Shown one piece after another: positions 33,646-42,008 of a DNA stretch of 64,000 bases; positions within the stretch are counted from its first letter, which is position 1, and every line of letters begins with the position of its first letter. A model generated the notes under the pieces. The model did not search any database. It was not told the DNA's origin and worked only from the letters and a program-made list of their open reading frames with translations. This stretch comes from Streptomyces sp. NBC_00285 (lineage in GTDB: Bacteria > Actinomycetota > Actinomycetes > Streptomycetales > Streptomycetaceae), in assembly GCF_036174265.1 (NCBI RefSeq), contig NZ_CP108055.1, positions 248,001 through 312,000 of the forward strand, read 5' to 3'. A program made the translations under genes and the position numbers.

Positions 33646-34764
33646 TCACCGCAATGAAGTGGGCTGCGGTGGCTCAGCGACGCCGTCACGCATGATCTTG
33701 TCCACCACCGCCTTCTCGGGCCGGCGAAGCTCGTCGGCGATACGGGTCAAGCCGGGCTCATCGAGAGTGATCGCCTCCTGGCACCTTGGCGCGGCGCTCA
33801 ACCTGGCCACCCGCGAAGCATTGAGAGAATCTTGGGTGGCATCACCGCCCCGTTGTTCACGCAGACGTGCCGCTTGACGGGCGAGTTTCTCCCAGAAGTC
33901 CTGCTGGGGGGATCGGGCGGATCGCCTCGGGGCGAGTGTCTTCGTCTCGATTACCATGCGATGCGCTTCCACACAGACCGGGCGAGCAAGGTCCTGGTCG
34001 TTCAGCGCGGCGACGGCGGCCTCGCTGGACGCCGTACGGGCTGCAGCGTCGTCCGCCTCCAACAGCGCGCACCAAATGGCCGGGAGCGTGAGCCAGAGCA
34101 GCAGACGCGCTGTCGCGGACATGGCAGCCCTCGGGATTACCAGCACCCACTCGCTGAACTTGCCCCGGATGTTGAAGTTCCGTGCTCCGGTCGCCACATG
34201 GTCCGCACCGAAGGCGAGAGGATTGGCATTCCAGGAGATGTACGCGGTGTCGTTGGTTCGCATGGTCCCCGACCCGGCAGCCAGTGACTCGAGGGCCATG
34301 GCGACGAACGCACCGGAACGGGCGTTGCGAGGAGCCGCATAGGCCAGCGCATGGGCTACGGCGGCAACGCGCTGCTGGGGCGGGTAGGCGGCCCACAGCG
34401 GGAGACCGACAACTAGGCACCGCTTCCGGGAGAACCCGTAGTGGGTGACGGTGACCGAGAACTCCGCAGCGAGCTGGACCGTCTCGGGAGGCCGCACTCC
34501 ACACGTGTCGGCTATGCCGGCCAACAAGTCGAACAATGCCGGGGCGTCTGCCTCTCGCAGCGTCGGCAGGTCGGGATTCAGCCGCCCGATCCGCGGACGC
34601 AGAGCAAGAGCCAGGCCCACAAGCGCCAGGCCCATCATGGGCTGAACAACCATGCTCCACCCGAAAACAATCAGCAACACCCCGCCGATGAACAGCGCGG
34701 CCGTCATGAGATGGACCATGCCGGCGACGACGTACGCGGCTGCCGTCCTGACTCTCACGTGCAT
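33646..34764 (-). CDS. M48-like membrane protein lacking the zinc motif
   Basis: 372 residues from ATG 34764. Two N-terminal membrane segments (AAYVVAGMVHLMTAALFIGG and LLIVFGWSMVVQPMMGLAL) precede a cytosolic domain laid out like M48 peptidases (ADAPALFDLLAGIADTCGVR, then VVGLPLWAAYPPQQRVAAVA). The metal-binding HExxH is replaced by AHALAY, and a third hydrophobic segment (ATARLLLWLTLPAIWCALL) follows. It is therefore probably an inactive peptidase homologue with a structural or binding role. The long upstream frame to 35526 has no family similarity. Confidence 0.65.
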   Translation of the reverse strand: MHVRVRTAAAYVVAGMVHLMTAALFIGGVLLIVFGWSMVVQPMMGLALVGLALALRPRIGRLNPDLPTLREADAPALFDLLAGIADTCGVRPPETVQLAAEFSVTVTHYGFSRKRCLVVGLPLWAAYPPQQRVAAVAHALAYAAPRNARSGAFVAMALESLAAGSGTMRTNDTAYISWNANPLAFGADHVATGARNFNIRGKFSEWVLVIPRAAMSATARLLLWLTLPAIWCALLEADDAAARTASSEAAVAALNDQDLARPVCVEAHRMVIETKTLAPRRSARSPQQDFWEKLARQAARLREQRGGDATQDSLNASRVARLSAAPRCQEAITLDEPGLTRIADELRRPEKAVVDKIMRDGVAEPPQPTSLR

Positions 34765-35565
34765 AGCGCTCACTGGCAGACCTCGGCGGTCACGTTCCAC
34801 GAGTCCCCCTTGCGGTGAGCAGCCGGTGCCGCTCGAACACGTGGTGATCCGACCATCGCGGCAGAGACCCCAGCAAGCGGTCTGAGCAACATCTGAGCCT
34901 CCCCAGCCAATTGAGCGCAGGGCCAAGCCCGGGAAGGGTGGGACAGAGGCGGGTCTCCTCGCCCACCGCGTTGTGACGATGGCTGATGCCCGCACGCACC
35001 GAGGCGGTCTTCCCGGGACGGGATGGAGTGAGGCTTCCGGCTGGTCCGGGCTCGCAGCCTGTACGGGGCGCGTTGCTACAGGTCCAACTCGAGGTGCTCG
35101 ATGTCGGTGAAGCAGACCTCGTCCAGGCTTCCAGGACGGCGGCGGCCGCCGCCGTCCTGGAAGTACACCTCCCTGAGCGCTTCGGCGGCGAACTCCTGGT
35201 CGCTGGCGCCGGCTTCCTGTGCGTCGAAGTGACGGGCGGCAGGGCGACGGCCAGGTGGCGGATCCGGTCCTGGTCCGCCTTCGGTGCTGGCTCTCCCCTG
35301 CGCCGGCGGTGATGCTGCCATCAGCCGGGCAGAGGTGACCTGGGCCGTCGCCGACGCGCTGCAACGTGAGGCCTTCAGAGAGACGCTGGTCGCGACCTAT
35401 GTGTGAGGCAAAGGCAAGCGCGCCATCCCCGGTGGCAGCGGACCGGCCACCCTGTACAAGATCCTCACCGCCGGTGGCCTGGACGTGACACCGGCCACCG
35501 CGGTCACCACGACAAGGTCTTGTCATGCCGCTGGCGCTGCTGGGGCGCTCACCGGCGCCGGGTCT
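34765..35565. other. 800-base stretch without a supported gene
   Basis: Several short frames but none with a recognisable family or convincing start. A minus-strand piece at about 35080-35230 (SDQEFAAEALREVYFQDGGG then LDEVCFTDIEHLELDL-stop) has protein-like composition and could be the C-terminus of a lost gene. Confidence 0.35.
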
Positions 35566-35913
35566 TCATGACACTCCCCCATCGGCTATCGGGCGTGCGG
35601 CAGCCCATCCCGGAAGAGGCTGATTGCGGGCGCGGTAGGCATGCGCGAGGGCACTGCGCGCCTGTTCAGCGCCGTCTTTTGTGATCCGGTAGAAGCGGCG
35701 GCGCGGACGGCCGGCTTCCTCGTGTACGGCGGGATCTTCCCAGGTACTGTCCACCCAGCCGACGTGTTCCAGGCGCGCCAGGATCGGATAGATCGTGCCC
35801 GACGGCAGCCCCGCCAGCTCGCACAGCTCCAGGCCGTAGCGCTGTTTGGCGGGGTCTTCCAGCAAAGCCCGCAGCACCAGTTGGGTCTGCAGGGTCATAC
35901 GCAACTTCCCCAT
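35566..35913 (-). CDS. PadR-family transcriptional regulator
   Basis: 115 residues. The winged helix is visible as MTLQTQLVLRALLEDPAKQR, YGLELCELAGLPSGTIYPIL and ARLEHVGWVDSTWEDP with the wing RPRRRFYRITKDGAEQARSA. No long C-terminal dimerisation helix beyond residue 100, so it is a short PadR. ATG 35913 or ATG 35898 could be the start. It probably represses itself through the AT-rich dyad at 35923-35950; the target gene is not identifiable because the upstream side holds only a small fragment. Confidence 0.88.
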   Translation of the reverse strand: MGKLRMTLQTQLVLRALLEDPAKQRYGLELCELAGLPSGTIYPILARLEHVGWVDSTWEDPAVHEEAGRPRRRFYRITKDGAEQARSALAHAYRARNQPLPGWAAARPIADGGVS

Positions 35914-35922
35914 ACCCTTATT

Positions 35923-35950
35923 CTACATAGCCCATATACAGCCTATATAG
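35923..35950. promoter_or_regulatory. AT-rich dyad upstream of padR
   Basis: CTACATAG and CTATATAG flank a 12-base CCCATATACAGC centre, a strikingly AT-rich stretch in this genome with approximate two-fold symmetry, ten bases upstream of the padR start. A PadR operator and core promoter is the likely role. Confidence 0.6.
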
Positions 35951-36161
35951 AGGAAATGATGCCACGTTGGTGCACCAGCGCCACCATGCTTACGGGTCAC
36001 GGCGCCCGCCTGCATCACGCGACCACCGGGCGCGCCGCGCCGGATTCGAGCCATCAGCGGCGGTCCGCGCCTGCACCAAAGGCAGCGGGCTCCTGGGAGT
36101 CCTGCTGATCTAACGGGCCCCGCACGAGCCCCAGATCCTGCGCACACTGCTATCCGACGAG

Positions 36162-36410
36162 ATGTGGGACCAGCGGGTCCGTGTCGGAGGCTTCGTACCG
36201 GTCCTCGGGATGGACGCCGAGGCCGCGATCGCCATCAACGTCGTCCAGCACCTCCTCACCCCCGGACGGGCCGAGAGCCTGGCGCACTACCAAACCCTCA
36301 TGGAGACGCTGCTGGCCGAGCCCGCGGATCGGCAGTCTCACGCAGGAGCCCGAGGACGGTGGGCCCAGTGGAAGCAGGTCGCCACGAACTTCCTGCGGGT
36401 GCGAACCTGA
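36162..36410 (+). pseudogene. Small hypothetical fragment
   Basis: 82 residues from ATG 36162, but the frame and its protein-like composition continue upstream (PHEPQILRTLLSDE) to a stop at 36111 without any start codon, so the 5' part seems lost. VGGFVPVLGMDAEAAIAINV and VQHLLTPGRAES give no family. Confidence 0.35.
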
Positions 36411-36464
36411 CGGCAACGCCCGGTCAACACTGCCAAGCAAGCGCCTCACCCGCGGCTTCATCGG

Positions 36465-36899
36465 TCAGCGCCGGAACTCAGGCCGAGCTACGAAGCGGGC
36501 GAGCTCCTCGGCGGCGCCGCCGGGCAGGCTGGCGACTACTGTCTCCGACAAAGCCGTGATTACAGTGCGCAACCGCGCGCCGAGATCCGGGAACAGGAAC
36601 CAGGCCGAAGCGGGGACTCTCACAGTGGCCAGCAGCAGGTCGCCCTCGTAGAAGCAGGCGTCAAGCAGCGGCTTTTCAAGCAGCAAGTGCACTGCGAGCG
36701 GAAGGACGTACTCCATCGCCACCTGCTGGGAGATAAGGGTGCGCAGATCCGCCGGACCGAGTTCGCCCAGGGGAACACGCCGCAACTCATGCACCTTGCG
36801 GACCAAATGAGTCGCGTCAGAGACAGGAGGCGCCCACCGGGGCGGGTCCAGCTCATCGAGGGTGTGATAAAGGTGCAGCCGGTGGTCCACAGGATTCAT
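36465..36899 (-). CDS. CDI-type immunity protein
   Basis: 144 residues from ATG 36899. The segment VHELRRVPLGELGPADLRTL then ISQQVAMEYVLPLAVHLLLE and PLLDACFYEGDLLLATVRVP follows the pattern of the CdiI immunity family (DLR-LI-Q-VGL-Y-LPLA---L--NPL----Y-GDLL). Such proteins neutralise a cognate toxin from contact-dependent inhibition or related polymorphic toxins. No toxin gene is adjacent; an RHS fragment lies 3.5 kb away, so it is an orphan immunity gene here. Confidence 0.7.
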   Translation of the reverse strand: MNPVDHRLHLYHTLDELDPPRWAPPVSDATHLVRKVHELRRVPLGELGPADLRTLISQQVAMEYVLPLAVHLLLEKPLLDACFYEGDLLLATVRVPASAWFLFPDLGARLRTVITALSETVVASLPGGAAEELARFVARPEFRR

Positions 36900-37064
36900 T
36901 GTCGGAATTTCTGACTAAGGTCGCCAGGGCGCGTCTCAGAAGTGGATCAAGGTGTTGAGTGATGGCCGGCCACGGTCCAGAGCTGCGATCACTGGCCTGA
37001 CGCCGAGCTGAGGAGGCGGGCGAATTGGCCGCCGTGGTGCTCGTTCACGGCCTGTATCACCGGC

Positions 37065-37081
37065 CCAGGGACACGGCAAAG
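37065..37081 (+). repeat. Solo copy of an ISAs1-type end
   Basis: CCAGGGACACGGCAAAG, identical over 17 bp to 38062-38078 in the same orientation, and similar for a few bases beyond. The second copy lies just outside the 3' end of an ISAs1 transposase fragment, so this is probably a lone element end. Confidence 0.5.
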
Positions 37082-37099
37082 TCGTTAATTCCGGAGCAG

Positions 37100-37561
37100 T
37101 TACGTCGCCGATGCGGGCGGTTCGGTCAATGAGGCGATGCACGTAGTGAGCAGGCGCCGCATCTGATCTTGTCCGTTGGCATCCAGATTGGCCAGCATGT
37201 CTTGCTCGACGCGGCGAACCGCGGCGCTGGCCATCTCTAGCTGGCGGCGCCCGCGGGCAGTCAGCTCGGTGGGCAGGGCCCTGCCCACGGGCGCCCGCGC
37301 TGGGCGGATGACGAGTCCCTGGCGCTCGAGGGCCTGCAGGAGCACATTCATCGACTGCCGGGTGACGAAGGCGCCGCGGGCAAGCTCGGAGTTCGACAGA
37401 CCCGGTCGCTGGGCGAGCAGCTCCAGGCAGGAGTAGTGGGTGATCGTCATGCCAAGCGGACTCAGCACGGCCTCCAGGGCGGAGTGCAGAGCGCTCGCGG
37501 CCGCCTTCAGCATGTACCCCAGCGATGTGTCCAGCTCGATTCCGGGCTCGCCTTGACTCAT
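37100..37561 (-). CDS. MarR-family transcriptional regulator
   Basis: 153 residues from ATG 37561; the longer frame to 37651 would run through both operators and is not used. The winged helix reads ITHYSCLELLAQRPGLSNSE with LARGAFVTRQSMNVLLQALE, then RQGLVIRPARAPVGRALPTE (wing) and a long C-terminal helix. It is divergent from a VOC-family gene and two perfect palindromes lie in the 64-base gap, one of them covering its own start codon. It therefore probably represses both genes. Confidence 0.93.
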   Translation of the reverse strand: MSQGEPGIELDTSLGYMLKAAASALHSALEAVLSPLGMTITHYSCLELLAQRPGLSNSELARGAFVTRQSMNVLLQALERQGLVIRPARAPVGRALPTELTARGRRQLEMASAAVRRVEQDMLANLDANGQDQMRRLLTTCIASLTEPPASAT

Positions 37562-37577
37562 GTCAGCAGTCTGACAT
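37560..37577. promoter_or_regulatory. MarR operator 1, covering the marR start codon
   Basis: ATGTCAG-CAGT-CTGACAT, a perfect 7+7 bp inverted repeat. Its first bases contain the marR start codon on the minus strand, so binding would block translation initiation or leaderless transcription of marR. Confidence 0.85.
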
Positions 37578-37587
37578 AAATTCCGGC

Positions 37588-37605
37588 ATGTCAGAAGACT
37601 GACAT
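37588..37605. promoter_or_regulatory. MarR operator 2
   Basis: ATGTCAG-AAGA-CTGACAT, the same arms as operator 1 and 28 bp away centre to centre, just before the VOC gene ribosome binding site. Confidence 0.85.
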
Positions 37606-37625
37606 ACCATGAGGAGGTAAGAATC

Positions 37626-37994
37626 GTGGCCGTTACCGGACCCGACTTCATTTCACTGCAGGTGCGCGACCTGGAGCGCTCTGCCGTTTTCTACGAGCAG
37701 TACCTGGGACTGAAGCGCTCTGACGCAGGACCGCCGCACGCTGTCGTGTTCGACACCAAGCCGATCGCGTTCGCTGTCCGCGACGTCGTCGCGGACGTCG
37801 ACCTGGACGCGATCACGCAGCCGGGCCAGGGGATGGCGCTGTGGCTGCACGCCCCCGACGCGCAGGACATCCACGACGCCCTCGCCGCCGCCGGCACGAC
37901 GATCGTCTCAGCGCCCGTCGATGGGCCGTTCGGCCGCACCTTCACGTTCGCGGACCCCGACGGCTACCAGGTGACCCTCCACGACCGCGGCTGA
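37626..37994 (+). CDS. VOC-family (glyoxalase/dioxygenase-like) protein
   Basis: 122 residues from GTG 37626, preceded by GAGGAGG. Two betaalphabetabetabeta modules are visible: GPDFISLQVRDLERSAVFYE with YLGLKRSD, then WLHAPDAQDIHDALAAAGT ending FGRTFTFADPDGYQVTLHD. The C-terminal Glu of metal-binding members (GxxxE/D) appears as GYQVTLHD, so metal binding is uncertain. Family members include glyoxalases and antibiotic-binding resistance proteins; regulation by a divergent MarR suggests response to a small toxic ligand. Confidence 0.9.
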   Translation: MAVTGPDFISLQVRDLERSAVFYEQYLGLKRSDAGPPHAVVFDTKPIAFAVRDVVADVDLDAITQPGQGMALWLHAPDAQDIHDALAAAGTTIVSAPVDGPFGRTFTFADPDGYQVTLHDRG

Positions 37995-38061
37995 GCAGGG
38001 CGGCCTGGTCTCCGGCGCGGCAGGCGCCCTGAGCGGGCTTCTCACAACGGCAGGCCAGCCG

Positions 38062-38078
38062 CCAGGGACACGGCAAAG
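38062..38078 (+). repeat. ISAs1-type element end
   Basis: Second copy of the 17-bp sequence at 37065-37081, five bases before the transposase stop codon on the minus strand. Confidence 0.5.
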
Positions 38079-38082
38079 CCGC

Positions 38083-38400
38083 TCATGCAGTTTGAAGCAG
38101 CTTTAGCGTTCGCTGCGGGTCGCGGGCGTGGTGGCGGTTAGCGGCGGCGATGTTGGCCTCGCCGTCCAAGCGCAGCAGGCTGATGACCAGGCTCCGCAGC
38201 GAGGCCATTACACGGGGCGCGTTTCCTGTCCTGACCAGCGATTTACCCTCCTGATAAGTCACGTCGCGGACCCAGTGAAGCCGGTTTTCTATCTCCCAGT
38301 GGCCGCGGACCCAGGCCGCCAGGGTGGCGGGATCGGCGCTGCGGTCGCTGGTAATGAGGCAGTTATGACACCGCAGGTCACGGCCTAACTTCATGACTTT
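38083..38400 (-). pseudogene. ISAs1-family transposase C-terminal remnant
   Basis: The minus frame reads LAAWVRGHWEIENRLHWVRD then VTYQEGKSLVRTGNAPRVMA and SLRSLVISLLRLDG. This is the ISAs1 signature around the catalytic Glu (GHW-IEN-LHWVLDV-F-ED). It is joined to unrelated sequence at about 38400; the N-terminal two thirds are missing. Confidence 0.8.
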
Positions 38401-38413
38401 GCCGGGCCCCTGA

Positions 38414-38650
38414 TCACCGACCCGAGCACTTTGCCCTGGTGGCAGATCGCTCGTCGGCAGCTGGGCGGACCAGCTGCTGTTCCACACGATCGCCTTCGCT
38501 GGTGCCCGGAGCCCGGGCTGCCAACGGGCCTGCCTCCCGAACGACTTCCCGCCGCACCAAGGTGTCTTCGGCTATCTCGCCAGGCGGCGGAAGGACGATG
38601 TCCTCCCCCGGTTCAACGGGACGATCACCCACTCTCAGCCCCAGGAACAC
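38414..38650 (-). CDS. Small ORF downstream of the KAS III-like gene
   Basis: 78 residues from GTG 38650, seven bases downstream of the KAS III-like stop. It begins VFLGLRVGDRPVEPGEDIVL then PPPGEIAEDTLVRREVVREA. Codon use is plausible and the position fits an operon, but no family is recognised and the 3' end may be cut by the ISAs1 remnant. Speculative. Confidence 0.3.
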   Translation of the reverse strand: MFLGLRVGDRPVEPGEDIVLPPPGEIAEDTLVRREVVREAGPLAARAPGTSEGDRVEQQLVRPAADERSATRAKCSGR

Positions 38651-38657
38651 GGCCAGT

Positions 38658-39776
38658 TCAGCCTGATACAGGGTGGGGGCCGAGGGCGACGTCCTCACCC
38701 CACACCAGGACGGCCGCTCCGGCCGTGGACACCGAGCCGATCCCGAACAGGACGACGACATCGCCCGCCTTGATCCTGCCCGTGCTGGCCGCTTCGAACA
38801 GGTTGGCGGTCGTCAGGACCGGGCCGACGTTCGCATAGGTGCCGAAGGTGCTGACGGTCTTCGCCGGATCGACACCCAATGCCCTGGCGCAGAACGCGGC
38901 GAACCAGGCGACCGGCGTGTTGACGACGAGGAAGTCGACGTCGTCGATCGTGTACCCGGCCTTGTCGAGCGCGCCGCGCACGCAGGTCGTGAGCTGTTGC
39001 TCGGCGCTGTCCCGCATGATCCTGCCCGCGGCGGTGTTCTCCATCCGCATCCTGATCCTCGGCGTCCGAATGGTGTCGTCGGCCTCCACCTCGTCGACCT
39101 CCATCAGGAATTCCGCAACGCCGCATGTCTCCTGCGTGCCGATCACCTTCGACGAGATGATCCCCCGACCGGTCGGACAGCGCTCGATGAGCAGCGCGCC
39201 GCACCCGTCGCCCAGGAACCATGACAGGGTGCTGCTCGGGTCGACGTTTCTGGACGACGTGATCGACGTGATGAGGGCGATCCGCTCATAGTCGCCGGCC
39301 CGCACCAGCGCCGCGGCGGTCTGCAGGCCGACCAGCACGGAGTTGCACGCGGACTCGAAGTTCCACGCGGGCACGCGGAGTCCAAGCCGCGCGGTCAGGT
39401 GGGCGGCGTTCTGCGGTCCGAGGGTGTCGGGCAGCCACGAGTTGACCATGACCGCGTCCAGTTCGCCGGGGTCGATACCCCGGGCGCGGCAGAGCCCCAG
39501 CAGTGCCCTCTGCTCCAGATCGATGGCTGTCTCTTCCGCCGCGATCACCCGCCGTTCCCGTGCGCCGCGGAACGTATCGGACAGGTACGGCCTGCGCTCG
39601 ATGTCAAAAGCGTTGTCCGTCTCGGTCCCGTCACTGGAGGCGACCACACGGAGATAGGTCCCGTCGTCCTTGTTGGCCACCAGTTCGGGGTGGTTCCGCT
39701 CCCAGAATTCGTTGCGTCGAACGTGGGTCGGAAACTCCAGGGCGATCGCCGATATACCGGCTCCGATGCTGGTCAA
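38658..39776 (-). CDS. KAS III-like (3-oxoacyl-ACP synthase III family) protein
   Basis: 372 residues from TTG 39776, which has a strong AAGGAG site seven bases upstream. The thiolase fold is clear. The nucleophile is in WNFESACNSVLVG (Cys about residue 144), with SWFLGDGCGALLIER (oxyanion and GDG loop). The usual HQAN His motif reads NTPVAW and the usual GNTSA Asn region reads GTYANVGPV, so the decarboxylation His is lost. That pattern fits acyl-transferring or hydrolysing KAS III relatives more than fatty-acid initiation. The gene lies 67 bases downstream of a ThDP-enzyme gene. Confidence 0.85.
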   Translation of the reverse strand: MTSIGAGISAIALEFPTHVRRNEFWERNHPELVANKDDGTYLRVVASSDGTETDNAFDIERRPYLSDTFRGARERRVIAAEETAIDLEQRALLGLCRARGIDPGELDAVMVNSWLPDTLGPQNAAHLTARLGLRVPAWNFESACNSVLVGLQTAAALVRAGDYERIALITSITSSRNVDPSSTLSWFLGDGCGALLIERCPTGRGIISSKVIGTQETCGVAEFLMEVDEVEADDTIRTPRIRMRMENTAAGRIMRDSAEQQLTTCVRGALDKAGYTIDDVDFLVVNTPVAWFAAFCARALGVDPAKTVSTFGTYANVGPVLTTANLFEAASTGRIKAGDVVVLFGIGSVSTAGAAVLVWGEDVALGPHPVSG

Positions 39777-39843
39777 GGACGTACTCCTTACTCAGTGCAG
39801 ACTGGGGCGGATGGGCGGGGCGTATCGATGGCTCAGTTCGTGG

Positions 39844-41640
39844 TCAGCGAGGCGCTCGGAAGGAAAGACCGACTGATTCGTTGCGGTCCCGGAAGGGGCC
39901 CGGCTCGTCGCGATCGATGCTCACGCAGATCACCTGCGGGCCCGGATCCTGCTCAGCGGCGCGTCTCGCCTGGTCAAGCGCGATCGGGATCTGGTCGGGG
40001 ACGCCGACGCGCCAGGCTCGCGCACCTAGGCTCTCGGCCAGCCCGACCAGGTTCGGGCCGCCCAGCCCGAAGTCCTCGTCGGTGGTGCGCATCGTGTCGG
40101 GGAACGAATGGTCCATGCCTTGTCGCACCATGTTGAAGGCGTTGTCGTCGAGCACCACCCAGATCGCCCCGACCCTCAGCCGGGCCGCGGTGGCGATCTC
40201 CGTGGCGTTCATCAGGAACCCGCCGTCACCGGTGATCGTGACACAGGTCGCCTCCGGCCGGGCGAGCTTGGCGCCGATCACAGCGGCGCTGGCCCAGCCC
40301 ATGCTCGCCATCCCCAGCGGGCAGTGCACCTGCGACGGCGGATCGACCGCCACCCGCTGCGTGAACCACCCGGTGCTGTTCCCTATGTCGACGAACACCA
40401 GCGCCTCCGGGATACCCGCCGTCCACCGCTGGAGGTGGTGCATCAGGGCCTGCGGTGTGACCGGCACACCACCGAGTTCGGCGACCGATGCCTCGGCGAC
40501 GACATCCGGCAGGTCCTCGAGCGCATCACGTCGACGGCGCAACGGCTCCTGGTGGGGCCGGTGGGCGGCTGACTCGTCCGCCTCCGCCAGCATGGCACGC
40601 AGGAACTCCCCCGCGTCGGCATGCACTGCATGGTCCACCGGATAGGCACGGCCGATCTTCGCCGGGTCTACGTCGACCTGCACCAGCGCCCGTGTTCCCC
40701 GCAGCGCGGGAGACCAATTGGCGCTCGCCCATTCCCCGAGGCCACTGCCGACCACTACGACCACGTCAGGAGGGTTCCGTGTCAGGTAGACGTGTGCTCG
40801 GCGGGAACCACCGACCCCCATCACACCCAGGGCCTGCGGATGAGTCTCGGGAAAAAGTCCTTTGCCCTTCATCGTGGTCGCGGTCGGAACGGCGAACCGC
40901 TCAGCGAACCCAGCGAGCGCCTTGCCCAGGCCCGGATCGGATCTGAGGGCTTCGCGTGCCCCGTTTCCCAGCACCAGCATGGGGCGTTCGGCGGCCAGCA
41001 GCGCCCGCACGATCTCGACGACTCCGCCGAGGAGGATCGTTTCGGACGGCAACAACGGTTTCCCACCGAACTCCCCGGAATCGACATCCTCGGTGAACAG
41101 GTCGACGGGAACGCTCAGGTGCGCGGCTCCGCGAGGGGCGGTCAACGCGTGACGCACAGCGTTGTCGACCAGTTGCGGGGCGGAGTGGGAATTGCCGATC
41201 TCTCTGCTGTACTTGACGCACCGCCCCAACGCACCGACCACGTCCACCCCGTCCTCGGCCCCCTCCTGGAAGCCTCCGCGCCCGTGATGACTTCGGGCCA
41301 CCGCGCCGCTGATCAGGAGTACCGGTGAACCGTCTGCCTGGGCAACCGCCAGGTGGGGTAGGGCGTTCAACGCTCCGGGCCCGCTGGTCACCATGGCGAC
41401 ACCCAGCCTGCCGGTCGCGCGCGCGTAGCCGTCCGCCATGGCCACTGCACCCGACTCGTGCCGCGCTACAACGAGCCGCAGGTCCACGTCGGTGAGGGTT
41501 CGATCCAGCAATGGGCCAATGGCACTTCCGGGGACACAGAACAACGTGTCAACGCTGCTCTGTTTCAACACCCGGAGCAAGTAGTCGGAAAACAACCTTT
41601 TGCCGCTTCCGGCCAGATGGAAGCCAACCTCGGAAAGCAT
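39844..41640 (-). CDS. Thiamine-diphosphate-dependent acetolactate synthase-like enzyme
   Basis: 598 residues. The N-terminal PYR domain has FCVPGSAIGPLLDRTL and VVARHESGAVAMADGYARAT with the cofactor-activating Glu at about residue 62. The central domain is VDVDPAKIGRAYPVDHAVHA. The C-terminal PP domain has the ThDP-binding ITGDGGFLMNATEIATAARL followed by VVLDDNAFN. It probably performs decarboxylation and carboligation of 2-oxoacids, giving an acyloin-type product. Paired with the KAS III-like gene it suggests a small acyl-modified metabolite pathway. It does not look like the housekeeping IlvB; no small subunit is adjacent. Confidence 0.88.
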   Translation of the reverse strand: MLSEVGFHLAGSGKRLFSDYLLRVLKQSSVDTLFCVPGSAIGPLLDRTLTDVDLRLVVARHESGAVAMADGYARATGRLGVAMVTSGPGALNALPHLAVAQADGSPVLLISGAVARSHHGRGGFQEGAEDGVDVVGALGRCVKYSREIGNSHSAPQLVDNAVRHALTAPRGAAHLSVPVDLFTEDVDSGEFGGKPLLPSETILLGGVVEIVRALLAAERPMLVLGNGAREALRSDPGLGKALAGFAERFAVPTATTMKGKGLFPETHPQALGVMGVGGSRRAHVYLTRNPPDVVVVVGSGLGEWASANWSPALRGTRALVQVDVDPAKIGRAYPVDHAVHADAGEFLRAMLAEADESAAHRPHQEPLRRRRDALEDLPDVVAEASVAELGGVPVTPQALMHHLQRWTAGIPEALVFVDIGNSTGWFTQRVAVDPPSQVHCPLGMASMGWASAAVIGAKLARPEATCVTITGDGGFLMNATEIATAARLRVGAIWVVLDDNAFNMVRQGMDHSFPDTMRTTDEDFGLGGPNLVGLAESLGARAWRVGVPDQIPIALDQARRAAEQDPGPQVICVSIDRDEPGPFRDRNESVGLSFRAPR

Positions 41641-41705
41641 GGCGTAACACCAACTCTTCCATTCGGACAGCCCGGATCAGCACTGTTCCACAGGGGCACC
41701 GCCGT

Positions 41706-41719
41706 TTCAAGATCTTGAA
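41706..41719. promoter_or_regulatory. 14-bp perfect palindrome upstream of the ThDP gene
   Basis: TTCAAGATCTTGAA is its own reverse complement and lies 66 bases upstream of the ThDP-enzyme start. Possible operator for the two-gene unit; no regulator is adjacent. Confidence 0.4.
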
Positions 41720-41868
41720 GTGGCTGTGATCCCCTTGGCTTGACGTGGTCTCTCTCCACTTCGGAGGCAGGAAGTGCCCGGGGTGGTGCGGCGCCCGGCC
41801 CCGCAAGGCCGGGCGGGACGGGTCAGGCCGGCAGAGCGGGGAGCTCATCATCACGGGAGGGGGCGGTT

Positions 41869-42003
41869 GTGGGGCTGACTGTCGACACCGAGACGGACAC
41901 CTACGAGCAGGCGATCGCCGCTGTCCAAGCCGCCTACGGGCTGCGCCCGGACGTCCCGGTCGCCTGGCCGGACACACCGGCCCCGGACCCGCGCCCCGGT
42001 TCG
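41869..42003 (+). pseudogene. Truncated small hypothetical gene
   Basis: From GTG 41869 the frame reads VGLTVDTETDTYEQAIAAVQ then AAYGLRPDVPVAWPD and PDPRPG. DTYEQAIAAVQAAYGLRP is a segment I recall from small Streptomyces hypothetical proteins. The expected acidic continuation (such as DLWDGWT) is absent and the frame runs into antisense of the MurJ-like gene, so it is probably truncated. Confidence 0.4.
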
Positions 42004-42008
42004 GACGC

